From NCBI RefSeq assembly GCF_000455825.1, contig NZ_ATAO01000206.1, positions 602,328-666,327 of the forward strand: a stretch of DNA of 64,000 nt, written 5' to 3'. The DNA is from Microbacterium maritypicum MF109 (GTDB lineage Bacteria; Actinomycetota; Actinomycetes; Actinomycetales; Microbacteriaceae). A program made the position numbers and the translations under genes. Shown here one piece after another: positions 8,099-16,988 of this stretch (its first letter is position 1; each line of letters begins with the position of its first letter). A model generated the notes under the pieces. The model did no database searches and had not been told where the DNA came from. It saw nothing but the letters and a program-made list of their open reading frames with translations.

Positions 8099-10417
8099 TC
8101 ATCCTTCCGGCTTCGCGGGAGTGTCGCCGAGCGTGGTGCTGCTCAGCCCGATCTCGATGTGCAGGTGGTGGCATGTGTCCTTGAACTCGCGCATCGTCGT
8201 GATCTTCTGCCACCCACGGCAGTCGAGCTGACCAACGCCGGAGTCCCTGGGCGCGACCTTGTCGAACGCGAGGATGAAGCGGATGCTCTCGGGGTCAGAG
8301 CCGGTGACTTGGATGCCGTTGAAGTGCCCGAAGTCGATCGCTTTCCCTTTCCAGTGGTAGCTCGCGGTGCCTGTGCCGGCGTGATCGTCCACGCAGCGGC
8401 GGTTGAGGGAGTTGATGGAGTACACGTCGTACATCCGTGTCGCCATGACGAGCGCTTGGAGGACGCCGGTGTCGAGGGTGCATGCAGGGGAGATCTTCTC
8501 GCCGTTCGCGTACGCGCCGATCTGGTCTCGAGCGGCCGGTTCCCACCAGAGCACTTTCCCGGCGGCGGCCGCCGCCATGATCTCCTGTGCGAGCTCCTGA
8601 TCCGTTCCGGTGGGCACGGTGCCGTCACCGGTTCCACCGCGGCAGCCAGCCGGCTTGTCGTCGATCTCCGGTGACCCGATCCCGCCGATCCCATCAGGCA
8701 GGGCAAGAGCCGGGGTGTCGGCGCCGAAATGCTGCCAGATTGCCTTGGCGAGCTCGATCTGCTTCTCATACTTGTCCGGGAACGCGGAGACCTGGACGTC
8801 CTGGGCGACGTCACCTGGTGGCTTCGTGTCCCATCCAGCGATCTTGCCCATCGCCTCGTAGAACCGTGCGATCGAGAACGCCGGGTTCATCAGGCGCTTG
8901 ATCACCCCTTCGATATCGGTCTTCCAGTCGGACTCCCCGACCGTGCCCCATGATCCTCCGATCACCTGCTGCTGGACGATTCCGACGCTGGAGTGGTCCG
9001 TGCCGACAGCGTCATGCGGCAGGGTGAGCGAGTACTCGAGCTTGCTGTAGTGCTCCAGCTGACTGGCAGGCGTGTTCGAGCGGTCCAGGTCTGTGACGAC
9101 TCCGTCGTTGGCGTAGTTCTGGAATCTGCTTTCTACCCTGGCGGTGATCAGCCCGATGATCGCAGCCTCTTCCTCCTTGCCGGGCTGCATCGTTTTGGCG
9201 ATCCCGATGATCGTCCGTATGATCGCGACCTGCTCCTTCGTGTAGGTCTCCCCGCCGTAGACCCACTCGTCACCCACGATCTGACCAGAGTCTCCACCGC
9301 CGCTGGTGCACTGGTCCTCGCCAAGAGCCCATGAGAGGGCTCGGTCGTAGATCTGTCCGGCCTCCCCCTCGGTGAAGCCGGCGCCCTGAAGCGCCTGAAG
9401 GTGCACCTCCCGGACCTGCTCGGCTGCCTGATGACGGGGGTCTGTGTCCGCGGCCGGGATCACGAGATAGCTCTTGTCCGAGTATGCGAGTCCTCCCGTG
9501 CGAAGGTCCCGATGACGCCTCTCCTTGTCGACCTTGTCCAGCTCGCGAGCGACTGCGGCCGACCACTCGTCGACCGACTTCCCTTCCTTCTTCTGTGCCT
9601 GGATGCTGGCCACCAAGTACCAGGGCAGCTGATGCTCGTCACCGATCTGGCGCGCTTCGCCTGGCCGGACGTTCTCGTCTTCGGACTGCTCCACCGAACG
9701 GGTGGTGCCTTGCTCCTGCGACCCGCCGAGGGCGGAAACCAGCGCACCACCGAGCATCATCGGAAGGGTCAGCACTCCGACCATGACTGCAACGATGACC
9801 AGGGCGAGACCGATGATCACTCGTCGGGTCGTCCGGTTGCGGACCGCACTGACTGCGGCTCCCTTGGCGGCGCCTGCTGCTGCACCGGCCACACCACCCG
9901 CGGCGCCTTGAAGCGCCCCCTGAGCGGCTCCAGCAGCAACGTCCTTGAGCGCCTGCTTGCCCTCCGAACCGGCATCATCGCCGGAGGGCTTCGCGCCCTT
10001 CGCGCCACCGATCTTGCTGATGGCCGCACCGGCGGCGTTCTTCGCCAAGCCGGCGCCGAGCTTGCTCGTCGTTCCGGCGGCCTTCGCTCCGCCCGCTGCT
10101 CCCACCGTGCCGCCGATTCCTGACCCCGCACGTCCCGAACGTCCAGGCCCGCTGCTCGACCCCTCGGAATCGCCATCGGATGCCTTCGAGGAGGACGACC
10201 GCGACTGCTCGCGCCGTCGCCTCATCTGCTCGTCCGCGTGCTTCCGCGCAGCTGACCCGCCGGTTGCTCCGTGCGTCCTAGCTCGCATTTCACGACCTGG
10301 CTTCGAGGCGTCCGCGGAGGGATTGCCCGGGGAAGCGCCGATCGTCGACGACTCGTCGTCTGTCCCGTTGTTCTTCGAGCTTCCGCTGCTCGCGTTGCTT
10401 CCCGTGCTCTCGCTCAT
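8099..10417 (-). CDS. Conjugation cell-wall hydrolase: lytic transglycosylase plus M15-like domain
   Basis: 772 residues. Residues 1-180 are low-complexity, Ser/Gly/Ala-rich and cytoplasmic; one membrane segment (about 195-220) follows. A lysozyme-like domain has the features ITARVESRFQNYAND (catalytic Glu) and PHDAVGTDHSSVGIVQQQ, the pattern of VirB1-like hydrolases in actinobacterial conjugative elements. The C-terminus has HWKGKAIDFGH and HHLHIEIG, resembling the zinc site of M15 peptidases. It would open peptidoglycan for the transfer channel. The ATG overlaps the stop of the HNH gene by 4 bp (ATGA), so the two are coupled. Confidence 0.8.
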   Translation of the reverse strand: MSESTGSNASSGSSKNNGTDDESSTIGASPGNPSADASKPGREMRARTHGATGGSAARKHADEQMRRRREQSRSSSSKASDGDSEGSSSGPGRSGRAGSGIGGTVGAAGGAKAAGTTSKLGAGLAKNAAGAAISKIGGAKGAKPSGDDAGSEGKQALKDVAAGAAQGALQGAAGGVAGAAAGAAKGAAVSAVRNRTTRRVIIGLALVIVAVMVGVLTLPMMLGGALVSALGGSQEQGTTRSVEQSEDENVRPGEARQIGDEHQLPWYLVASIQAQKKEGKSVDEWSAAVARELDKVDKERRHRDLRTGGLAYSDKSYLVIPAADTDPRHQAAEQVREVHLQALQGAGFTEGEAGQIYDRALSWALGEDQCTSGGGDSGQIVGDEWVYGGETYTKEQVAIIRTIIGIAKTMQPGKEEEAAIIGLITARVESRFQNYANDGVVTDLDRSNTPASQLEHYSKLEYSLTLPHDAVGTDHSSVGIVQQQVIGGSWGTVGESDWKTDIEGVIKRLMNPAFSIARFYEAMGKIAGWDTKPPGDVAQDVQVSAFPDKYEKQIELAKAIWQHFGADTPALALPDGIGGIGSPEIDDKPAGCRGGTGDGTVPTGTDQELAQEIMAAAAAGKVLWWEPAARDQIGAYANGEKISPACTLDTGVLQALVMATRMYDVYSINSLNRRCVDDHAGTGTASYHWKGKAIDFGHFNGIQVTGSDPESIRFILAFDKVAPRDSGVGQLDCRGWQKITTMREFKDTCHHLHIEIGLSSTTLGDTPAKPEG

Positions 10418-10851
10418 GCCCTCACCCACTCACCGACACCGACGGGTGTGCCCGCCGGGAAGTACTTCCTCCGTCTGCGCTCGATCCGGAGCCGCTGCGT
10501 CGATGTCGGGATCCTCGCGCCCTTGCTGGTGTTGCACCGCCCACAGGCTGCGACGAAGTTGCGCATGCTCGTCGCGCCACCTCTGGACCAGGGATAGAAG
10601 TGGTCGCCGTGCTGCGCCGTTCGGGTGCATCGCCAGAGCAACCAGCGGTCGTACTCACACTGTTGGGCGGCCCGCCCGAACCCCTGCGCGCGTTCCAAGG
10701 CTGTGTACATGCGCCGCTCGTCGCGCGCGCCAGGTCGTCGACGAGCGATGAGGACTACGACGGTCAGGACCGCAAGAGCGAGGAGGACTACGACGGTCAG
10801 GACCGCAAGAGCGACGACGGCGGCGAGGATCCATGGGTCGACCGGCAACAT
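10414..10851 (-). CDS. HNH endonuclease-like protein with N-terminal membrane segment
   Basis: 145 residues. Residues 8-40 are strongly hydrophobic and arise from an 11-residue tandem duplication (LAVLTVVVL twice). The C-terminal part has CEYDRW, GDHFYPWSRGG, NFVAACGRCNTSKG, the HNH fold with zinc Cys pairs. It would be a membrane-tethered nuclease with its active site probably cytoplasmic. The ATG at 10851 lacks a clear Shine-Dalgarno sequence; it lies 28 nt downstream of the preceding gene and is coupled to the wall hydrolase by ATGA. Confidence 0.75.
   Translation of the reverse strand: MLPVDPWILAAVVALAVLTVVVLLALAVLTVVVLIARRRPGARDERRMYTALERAQGFGRAAQQCEYDRWLLWRCTRTAQHGDHFYPWSRGGATSMRNFVAACGRCNTSKGARIPTSTQRLRIERRRRKYFPAGTPVGVGEWVRA
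10750..10814. repeat. 33-bp tandem duplication inside the HNH gene
   Basis: Two copies with period 33, nearly identical over 32 positions, encode the duplicated hydrophobic 11-mer in the membrane segment of the HNH protein. Confidence 0.9.
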
Positions 10852-10878
10852 ACAGTCCAGCCCTGCGAACACCTCGCG

Positions 10879-11256
10879 TCAGATCGCGATGGGTTCCCCG
10901 CGGACCCACGTTTCCTCGACGCCGTCATCGTGGATCACGGCGGGTCCGTCCTCGCGGTGGAGAACGCCGTCCTGCCACCACTGCTGCTCGCCATCGATGC
11001 CCTCGTAGGCTGGACCGTTCTCACGGTGCTTCTGCCCGTTGTGCAGGTAGATGCGTCCCGTCGGCGCGTCGAGTGCGACATCGAACCCGCCCTCTGGGTC
11101 GCGACGCTCGAGAATGGCGATGCTCAGGGGCCGGCGATGCACACGCTCTGCGGCGGGCCCTAGCGTGCCTTCGGCTTCCGCGCGCTCTCGTCCGGCGAAC
11201 TGCCCACCCCCGGGCCCCTCGCCGCGATGCTGGTTTCCGTGTCGATCGGTCGTCAT
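10879..11256 (-). CDS. Tagged protein with HRxxGPA repeats
   Basis: 125 residues. The N-terminus carries a variant of the tag (GNQHRGEG then GGGQFAG and EAEGTL). The body has two repeats of the type KHRENGPAY and LHREDGPAV separated by a W-rich strand, resembling MORN-like beta repeats found in phage and mobile-element proteins of unknown role. The ATG at 11256 is 8 nt after a class II motif and has no Shine-Dalgarno sequence. It leads the operon with the HNH protein, wall hydrolase and lipoprotein. Confidence 0.7.
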   Translation of the reverse strand: MTTDRHGNQHRGEGPGGGQFAGRERAEAEGTLGPAAERVHRRPLSIAILERRDPEGGFDVALDAPTGRIYLHNGQKHRENGPAYEGIDGEQQWWQDGVLHREDGPAVIHDDGVEETWVRGEPIAI

Positions 11257-11264
11257 GTACCGCA

Positions 11265-11273
11265 CACGCCCGG
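11265..11273 (-). promoter_or_regulatory. Class II start-associated motif
   Basis: CCGGGCGTG, 8 nt before the ATG at 11256; drives the hydrolase operon if it is a promoter. Confidence 0.6.
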
Positions 11274-11301
11274 CGCGCCCGTGTATGTGGACTTGACGCG
11301 A

Positions 11302-11337
11302 CGAAGCCCCGGAACCGTCGGGGATTCCGGGGCTTCG
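11302..11337 (-). terminator. Strong hairpin after ssb
   Basis: Perfect 13-bp stem (CGAAGCCCCGGAA with TTCCGGGGCTTCG) and 10-nt loop, starting 10 nt beyond the ssb stop. No U-run follows, as is common for actinobacterial terminators. Confidence 0.75.
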
Positions 11338-11346
11338 CTCAGTCGG

Positions 11347-11922
11347 TCAGAACAGGTCGTCCGACATGGCCTCGACACCGCCGGCGGGTACCGCCTGCGG
11401 GACAGGGGCACCCTGGGGAACCGGAGCTGCCTGGGGGACGTACTGCTGCTGCGGAACGGCCTGAGGCTGTGTCGCCACGACCGGAGCCGTCAGCGCAGGT
11501 GCCGCCGGCTGGACCGGCTGAGCCATGCCAGCAGGCGGCTGAGCTGCCTGCTGCCCCTTCGGCGCGCTTTTGGTGAAGACCGTGGTGCCGAACTGCAGGC
11601 TGGGACCGATCGCAGTCGGCTCGATCTCCAGCGAGTACGCCGTCTGGCCCTCCCGTGTCTGATACGGCTTGTGCTTGAGCTTGCCGTACACGATAACCTG
11701 CTGCCCCTTGGCCAGCGAGTTGGCGACGTGCTCACCGAGCTCGCGCCATGCGGCCACGCGGTAGAAGATCGTGTCTCCGTCCTTCATCGCGTTCGCCTCG
11801 CGGTCGAACACCCTCTCCGTCGAGGCGACGGTGAAGTTCGCCACGGGGATGCCGTTCTGCGTGTAGCGCAGCTCCGGATCCGCCGTCACATTCCCCACGA
11901 CCGTCACGTTCGTCTCGTTCAT
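11347..11922 (-). CDS. ssb: Single-stranded DNA-binding protein
   Basis: 191 residues. The N-terminal OB fold has the family pattern VVGNVTADPELRYTQNG, VANFTVAST, and W-R-ELGEHVANSLAKGQQVIVYGKL. A Gln/Pro/Ala-rich linker leads to the C-terminal tip SDDLF, acidic and ending in Phe like the partner-binding tip of SSB but without the usual Pro before Phe. Start 11922 has GGAAC about six bases upstream; transcription probably begins near 12021, giving a leader of about 100 nt with a palindrome. It coats single strands during element replication and transfer. Confidence 0.92.
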   Translation of the reverse strand: MNETNVTVVGNVTADPELRYTQNGIPVANFTVASTERVFDREANAMKDGDTIFYRVAAWRELGEHVANSLAKGQQVIVYGKLKHKPYQTREGQTAYSLEIEPTAIGPSLQFGTTVFTKSAPKGQQAAQPPAGMAQPVQPAAPALTAPVVATQPQAVPQQQYVPQAAPVPQGAPVPQAVPAGGVEAMSDDLF

Positions 11923-11937
11923 CTCTAGTTCCGTTCT

Positions 11938-11955
11938 GGGAACCCGTGGGTTCCC
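11938..11955. promoter_or_regulatory. Palindrome in the ssb leader
   Basis: GGGAACCCGTGGGTTCCC is an 8-bp perfect inverted repeat with a 2-nt centre, 15 nt upstream of the ssb start. It could be a protein operator or an RNA hairpin near the ribosome site. Confidence 0.55.
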
Positions 11956-12027
11956 TTTCTCCTTGCGACCACCCGTCCACTCGGTTTGTGGAGGGTCAGA
12001 CGCCGCGGGGATGCGGCCTCTGCCATG

Positions 12028-12038
12028 CACATACCCGG
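12028..12038 (-). promoter_or_regulatory. Class I promoter-like motif of ssb
   Basis: CCGGGTATGTG, placed about 106 nt before the ssb start rather than 6 nt, so it would give a leadered transcript starting near 12021. Confidence 0.6.
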
Positions 12039-12054
12039 TCTGGACGGGAATGCT

Positions 12055-12642
12055 TCACACGGGGATCCTGCGAAGCAGATCCCACGCAGTACGGGCGACC
12101 CCGAGGTCCTCTTCGATGTCCGCAAGTGCCCGGTGCGCTTTCGCGCCGCCGTTATGGAGCTTGCTCATCGCTGTCGAGCCCGTGGCGTCCTTGAATGCCT
12201 GGGCGACGATCGAGATGTCCAGCGGCCGGTAGTGCAGCAGTGCGGCTACCTCCGGGAGGTGGAGCTTCGTCCATGGCCAGTCGAAGTTCGCTACTCCCCC
12301 GCCTGCCATCCTCAACGTCTCGCCGGGAGTTGCCAGCGCGGACAGCCACGCGCTGGTGTTCCGGTCGACCCATCCGAGCGTGGGCGCATCCCACCCTTTC
12401 AGAGCAAGTTCGTACCAGAGACCGCTCTCGTGGTGCATGCGCTTGACGTACTCGTTCGAGTTCAATTGCTCCCAGGCCTCATCGGTGGTCTGGATCAGCG
12501 ATGAACGGCGGTCGATCTCGCGGAGCTCCTTGTCGGTGACGATGAACGCCACCTCCAGCAGATGATCATGCCTCTCGTCGAGTCCGGTGGTCTCGTAGTC
12601 CGTCCAGACGTAGGCTGCTGGCCCATGCTTGCGCTCTGTCAT
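12055..12642 (-). CDS. Oligoribonuclease-like DEDD exonuclease
   Basis: 195 residues. It has TDYETTGLD near the N-terminus (Asp-x-Glu, exonuclease motif I), ANFDWPW and later KAHRALADIEED (motif III with the catalytic His and Asp), close to the Orn pattern of 3'-5' exoribonucleases that degrade 2-5-mers. The protein is of normal Orn length. It may act on short oligonucleotides during element replication or serve as a proofreading partner for DnaE; that is inference. The ATG at 12642 follows a class I variant motif with 6-nt spacing. Confidence 0.85.
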   Translation of the reverse strand: MTERKHGPAAYVWTDYETTGLDERHDHLLEVAFIVTDKELREIDRRSSLIQTTDEAWEQLNSNEYVKRMHHESGLWYELALKGWDAPTLGWVDRNTSAWLSALATPGETLRMAGGGVANFDWPWTKLHLPEVAALLHYRPLDISIVAQAFKDATGSTAMSKLHNGGAKAHRALADIEEDLGVARTAWDLLRRIPV

Positions 12643-12648
12643 GGGCCT

Positions 12649-12659
12649 CAAATACCCGG
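12649..12659 (-). promoter_or_regulatory. Class I promoter-like motif (variant)
   Basis: CCGGGTATTTG, 6 nt before the ATG at 12642. Confidence 0.6.
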
Positions 12660-12664
12660 TAATC

Positions 12665-13729
12665 TCACGCCCGCGCGTTGTAGAGCTCGCGTGCGGAGAG
12701 CAGTTCGTCGAAGGATGCTTCGCCGGCTTCAACAGCCACGTGCGCGCGGACCAGAGCGTCGTACGGGGTCACCACCGTGGTGGGTGCCGTGTGCCGTCGG
12801 CACTGGTGCCCGCGGTCGGCGTTGAACCACCGTCGGCAGTCGCCGCACTGCTCGACGGGAACGCGCGCCGCGTTGTGCTTGACGAGCGCGTTGTACTGGC
12901 CCCCGACGGACGACGACTCGCGAACGGCACGGTAGATCGACTCATCGACTCGGTATCCGTATGTTCGATCGCCGAGCTGGATGATCATCTCCTCGGACGC
13001 CCGGTTGTATCCGACACCGCGGACCCACGAGGAGTTCAGCCTGTCGGTCTCCATGGTTGCGCCTGCCTTCGCCAGACGCTGCTTGTGCCGCTCAAGGAGG
13101 TCTCCAGCCTCTCGAAGGGCATGGGCGGGACGCCGGGACTCGAGGATGCTGGTGACGGCTTCCGATGCCCGCCACGAGACGTTCGCCGGGAAGCCCAGGG
13201 GCTCGACGGACCACTGGCCCGGACCGTTCTTCGTCACGCGCACGTGCCCGATGATGGAGTTCCCTGCCTGCCCCTCGAGCTCGATGGGCATCTCGAAGGT
13301 GCCGCCGTTCTCGGCGGCGAACTGACGGACCGTGCTCACGTCATACATGCGGAGTGCGAGACCGCCGCCTTCGTACAGTTGCCGCGGGACCCGAAGGTTC
13401 CCGCCGATGGACCGCCCTCGAGCCTTCCTCTGCTGCCCCGGCATGTAGTCGTCTGGCATCAGCGGATACCCGGAGCCGACGCTGGCGTTCCGCCTCGCCT
13501 GCTCGTGCCACTCCTCGATGCCCTCCGCCGAGCGTGCGCTCGTCGACGTCGACCATGTGGCGACCGCCGGGAGGTACCCACGGTCCTGCAACTGTCGACG
13601 CCGGTCGAGGAGGAGCTGGATATCCGCGCGGTCTGCTTCGGACAGCGACCCCGCCGGTCCGGTGCGGATGTGTCCCGCGTACTGGCCGCGGCCGTCGTGG
13701 ATGTCGCCGTTCGCATCGATCGAAACCAT
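12665..13729 (-). CDS. Tagged protein with KTSC-like domain and zinc knuckle
   Basis: 354 residues. The N-terminus carries a diverged tag (GDIHDGRGQYAGHIRTG). A middle region of about 150 residues is unrecognised. Near residues 245-300 there is a KTSC-like domain (LNSSWVRGVGYN, TYGYRVDESIYRAV, SVGGQYNALVK), a small fold found in phage and plasmid proteins with a suggested nucleic-acid role. A CGDCRRW ... HQCRRH cluster near 315 may bind zinc. The ATG at 13729 is 8 nt after a class II motif. The gene is divergent from the primase-helicase gene. Confidence 0.7.
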   Translation of the reverse strand: MVSIDANGDIHDGRGQYAGHIRTGPAGSLSEADRADIQLLLDRRRQLQDRGYLPAVATWSTSTSARSAEGIEEWHEQARRNASVGSGYPLMPDDYMPGQQRKARGRSIGGNLRVPRQLYEGGGLALRMYDVSTVRQFAAENGGTFEMPIELEGQAGNSIIGHVRVTKNGPGQWSVEPLGFPANVSWRASEAVTSILESRRPAHALREAGDLLERHKQRLAKAGATMETDRLNSSWVRGVGYNRASEEMIIQLGDRTYGYRVDESIYRAVRESSSVGGQYNALVKHNAARVPVEQCGDCRRWFNADRGHQCRRHTAPTTVVTPYDALVRAHVAVEAGEASFDELLSARELYNARA

Positions 13730-13737
13730 GCTCAGAG

Positions 13738-13746
13738 CACGCCCGG
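13738..13746 (-). promoter_or_regulatory. Class II start-associated motif
   Basis: CCGGGCGTG, 8 nt before the ATG at 13729; 29 bp from the class I motif of the divergent gene. Confidence 0.6.
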
Positions 13747-13775
13747 CTACACCCGGAACTCGGACTTCTCGGAGA

Positions 13776-13786
13776 CCGGGTATTCG
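13776..13786 (+). promoter_or_regulatory. Class I promoter-like motif (variant)
   Basis: CCGGGTATTCG, 6 nt before the ATG at 13793. Confidence 0.6.
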
Positions 13787-13792
13787 ATGGTC

Positions 13793-16700
13793 ATGGCGAA
13801 CAAGAAGAAGGTCAGCCGTTGGACCCCGGAGGACTATGCCTCCCTGAAGGTGTTCGGGTCCGGTGCCATCAAGCTGGCGGACTCCCAGGTCGCTCCCTTG
13901 GTCGCGCAGTCCCGCGGGTACTCGACGGTCGAGGATGCGGAGGGAGCCAAGAGCATCGCGTCGCTCGCGTACGCCGAGGAAACACAGAAGAGGGCGCTCA
14001 CCCGACGGCTGACAACGATGACCCAGGACGCGAACGACTTCCTCGTGCTGCCCTGGTACTCCCTCGCTGCCGTCGCGTCACGGCAGACGACCGCTGACAG
14101 CGCCTGCACCCAGGTCCGTCCTGCTCGCCCGCTCATGAACGCGAAGACGAAGAAGGCGCCGAAGTACGAGCTCCTCGCCGGCCACGACTCGGTGCTCGAC
14201 GTCAACCCCGCCACACCACTCGAGTGGTTGACTGAGTCCCCGACGGTGCTGATCACCGAGGGCTGCATGAAGGGGGACGCGGCGCTCAGCGCGAAGCTGC
14301 TCGACGCCGGAATCGACCGGGATGCCCTGAGCGCGATCGCTGAGGGCACTCAGCACGAGGCCCGCCTCGCACTGCAGGCGCTGATGACGTCCCTCCCTCG
14401 GCGCGAGTGGGTCACCGTCATGTCTCTCGTCGGCGTCGGGAACTGGCACAAGCAGCCGGAATGGAACTCGGTACGGCTCACGAATCGTGATGTCTGGCTC
14501 GCCTTCGACGGCGACCTGCGAACGAACCGTGCCGTCTGGGATCAGACGGAGCGCATGTGGGAGTTCATCCTCACCAGGAAGGGTGCGCCGAAGCTGCTCG
14601 ACCTCGGCGGTGCATCCGCTGAGAAGGACGCTCTCACCTCCGGGTACGACGGCAAGGTCGGCATCGACGATTACCTTTCGCACGTCGGCACATGGAAGGA
14701 CCTCGAGCAGTTGCTCGAGTCCGGCCTTCCAGTGGCGCCTGAACGTACCAAGGGCGCTGGCGGATACCGGCCGGGCGACTTCCGCGTCACCGATGACGGG
14801 CTGTCCGTGGAGGAGTGCGTCAAGCGCACCGACGCGACCGGCGATACTGCGGTCATCTGGGAGCCACGGCTGCCGTATGGCGGTCGCGTCAAGCGCATCA
14901 GCTCGCTGCACGCCATCAGCGAGATCACCCCGACGACGGGCAAGGCGACGCCGCAGAACGTCATCCGCTCGGCGAAAAAGGGCCAGTGCGTCATCGAGAT
15001 CAACTGGCGAGACGCCGATGGGGCCGAGCGCTCCGCGGAGATCACAGGCACGAGTGATCTCCTTCTGACGAGCCCCACGGACTGGAACCGCGCGAACGCG
15101 CACATCCCCGACGATGTCGCTGCTCTGCCTCGGTTCCCTCCTCGCAAGGGAGCGGAAGCGGACGGATTCCGTGAGGCCATCAAGGCCTTCCGTGCCGACG
15201 AGACGGAACGTGCCGACACGTGGGACGTGATGGGCTACGTACCGACGAGCAGCGGCTGGCCCGTGTACATCATCGGAAACCAGGTGCTCGGCCGCACGCG
15301 TAGCGACGAGGCGAGCAACTTCCCCGGGGTGACCAACGAGGTCCTCGACGGCGCCTCGCGCTTCGGTGTCGTCGACACGTACTGGGAGCACTTGGAAGCC
15401 GAGGATCTGGACGGCTGGAAGGCTCAGATCCGCGCGGACATCGAGACCGTGGTCCGCGCCTTCGTCGTCGAATCGCCGTGGAAGGACCCTACGATCGGGC
15501 CGATCGCCGTCGCCGTCGGCCTCCGGGCGACAGCGCCGGCGCAGAACGTCTGCAATCTCTATGTCTCGGGCGGTTCGGGCGCGGGCAAGAGCTACCTGGC
15601 GTCGTTCATCGCCAACTTCGTCGCCGCACCCGGTCGGGTCTTCACCGAGAACAGCCTCCCCGGCAGCGGCAATGACACCTTCGCGGCGCTGGAGCACAGC
15701 GTCAGCCGTACCCCGATCTTCTTCATCGACGACATCGCCCCGACGGCAAGCCGTCGTGAGCAGGAGAACCAGGCGAAGGCGATCGAGAACATCATCCGCG
15801 CGAAGACCAACGGAGGCGGCCGCCGTCGAGGAACCGCCGACGGCGATCAGAGGGCAGTGCAGCTGCCGCGCGCCGTCCAGGTGTTCACTGCCGAAAACGG
15901 TCAGACCACCCCGTCGATCCGTCAGAGGCTGATCAACATCAACCTCGTCGCCGGGGACACCGACTCTGCACGCGCGAAGCACCTCGAGAAGTTGACTCGA
16001 AGTGACGACCAGCCGCTGTCCCGGCTCACGGCTGCCATGATCCGGTTCTGGCTCAACGTCGACATCAACGAGACCGACCTCGCCCTGCGGGACGACATCC
16101 CGCTGGAGGGGCTCCGAACCTGGGCTGACCTGCACGACCTTGCTCACAACAGCATCGAGGAGGTCGCGGAAGACCTGGAGCGACGGTTCGAAGAGGAAGG
16201 CGCCCCGGGCGGAGTCGCGTCGCGCCAGGCCCGCACTTGGGCTGACATCCTTTTCACACTCGACGTCCTGCTCGCGCTCGGGAAGTGGGCGGGTATGAAG
16301 CATGACGACCCCGTCCTCCACCCGTTCAGCGACACGAAGAGGCTTCGGACCTCCATCGTCCGTCGCGCACGGATCGACGTCAGCAACGCCCGGGCGGACA
16401 CGATCGTTCACCGGCTCATGGCGGCGCTGCGTGACCTTCTCGAATCCGGGAAGGCGCACCTCGCACACCCGACCATCTCCGGCGCACGTCCGGTAGAGTC
16501 CGGGGAGAACGCCGACTGGCTCAACCGTTCCGTCGGCTGGCGAATGAACCCGCGGATCGACTCGTGGGAGCCACAGGGTGAGCAGATCGGCTACCTCGGC
16601 CGTGCGAAGGACGGGGACGAGCTCATCGCGCTGTTCTCCTCTCAGACCGCGTTCAACCTCGCCGCCCGGCACTTCCCGGATCTCATCCCTCAGGGGCAGC

Positions 16701-16909
16701 GTGCCACGGACACGTGGCGGCAGGTGTGGACCGAGGACGGCGGAGCATTCGTCTCGAAGGAGTGGAAGCAGAACGGCTCCCGAGACATCCAGGCCCGCGC
16801 CCGACTGCGTGGTTCCGGTGAGGACCAGGCGACCATGCGCGCTCTGGGGGTCCCCGTCCTGCTGAGCAAACTGCTGTCCATGGAGGACCCTGAAGCCACC
16901 GGAGAATGA
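13793..16909 (+). CDS. Primase-helicase: Toprim/DUF3854-type N-terminus and P-loop helicase C-terminus
   Basis: 1038 residues. The N-terminal half has PTVLITEGCMKGDAAL and later VWLAFDGDL, the Glu and Asp-x-Asp features of a Toprim fold as in phage and plasmid primases. The C-terminal half has Walker A SGGSGAGKSYLAS near residue 595 and FFIDDIAP as Walker B, with downstream residues like DUF927-type helicases. It should prime and unwind at the element's replication origin. The ATG at 13793 is leaderless behind a class I motif. It lies immediately upstream of the DNA polymerase gene. Confidence 0.8.
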   Translation: MANKKKVSRWTPEDYASLKVFGSGAIKLADSQVAPLVAQSRGYSTVEDAEGAKSIASLAYAEETQKRALTRRLTTMTQDANDFLVLPWYSLAAVASRQTTADSACTQVRPARPLMNAKTKKAPKYELLAGHDSVLDVNPATPLEWLTESPTVLITEGCMKGDAALSAKLLDAGIDRDALSAIAEGTQHEARLALQALMTSLPRREWVTVMSLVGVGNWHKQPEWNSVRLTNRDVWLAFDGDLRTNRAVWDQTERMWEFILTRKGAPKLLDLGGASAEKDALTSGYDGKVGIDDYLSHVGTWKDLEQLLESGLPVAPERTKGAGGYRPGDFRVTDDGLSVEECVKRTDATGDTAVIWEPRLPYGGRVKRISSLHAISEITPTTGKATPQNVIRSAKKGQCVIEINWRDADGAERSAEITGTSDLLLTSPTDWNRANAHIPDDVAALPRFPPRKGAEADGFREAIKAFRADETERADTWDVMGYVPTSSGWPVYIIGNQVLGRTRSDEASNFPGVTNEVLDGASRFGVVDTYWEHLEAEDLDGWKAQIRADIETVVRAFVVESPWKDPTIGPIAVAVGLRATAPAQNVCNLYVSGGSGAGKSYLASFIANFVAAPGRVFTENSLPGSGNDTFAALEHSVSRTPIFFIDDIAPTASRREQENQAKAIENIIRAKTNGGGRRRGTADGDQRAVQLPRAVQVFTAENGQTTPSIRQRLININLVAGDTDSARAKHLEKLTRSDDQPLSRLTAAMIRFWLNVDINETDLALRDDIPLEGLRTWADLHDLAHNSIEEVAEDLERRFEEEGAPGGVASRQARTWADILFTLDVLLALGKWAGMKHDDPVLHPFSDTKRLRTSIVRRARIDVSNARADTIVHRLMAALRDLLESGKAHLAHPTISGARPVESGENADWLNRSVGWRMNPRIDSWEPQGEQIGYLGRAKDGDELIALFSSQTAFNLAARHFPDLIPQGQRATDTWRQVWTEDGGAFVSKEWKQNGSRDIQARARLRGSGEDQATMRALGVPVLLSKLLSMEDPEATGE

Positions 16910-16945
16910 CGACGATGACCGTCTGAGGACACGACGCGTCCAGCA

Positions 16946-16956
16946 CCGGGTATGCG
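16946..16956 (+). promoter_or_regulatory. Class I promoter-like motif of the dnaE-like gene
   Basis: CCGGGTATGCG; expected transcript start near 16963, leaving a short leader that contains the AAGGAG ribosome site. Confidence 0.6.
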
Positions 16957-16988
16957 CTCTGTGAACGCATCTTCCGGAAGGAGACGCC

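Noticed and set aside
11925..12026. Possible 33-residue leader peptide before ssb
   Set aside because: Its ATG lies before the predicted transcript start and its sequence is compatible with a non-coding leader.
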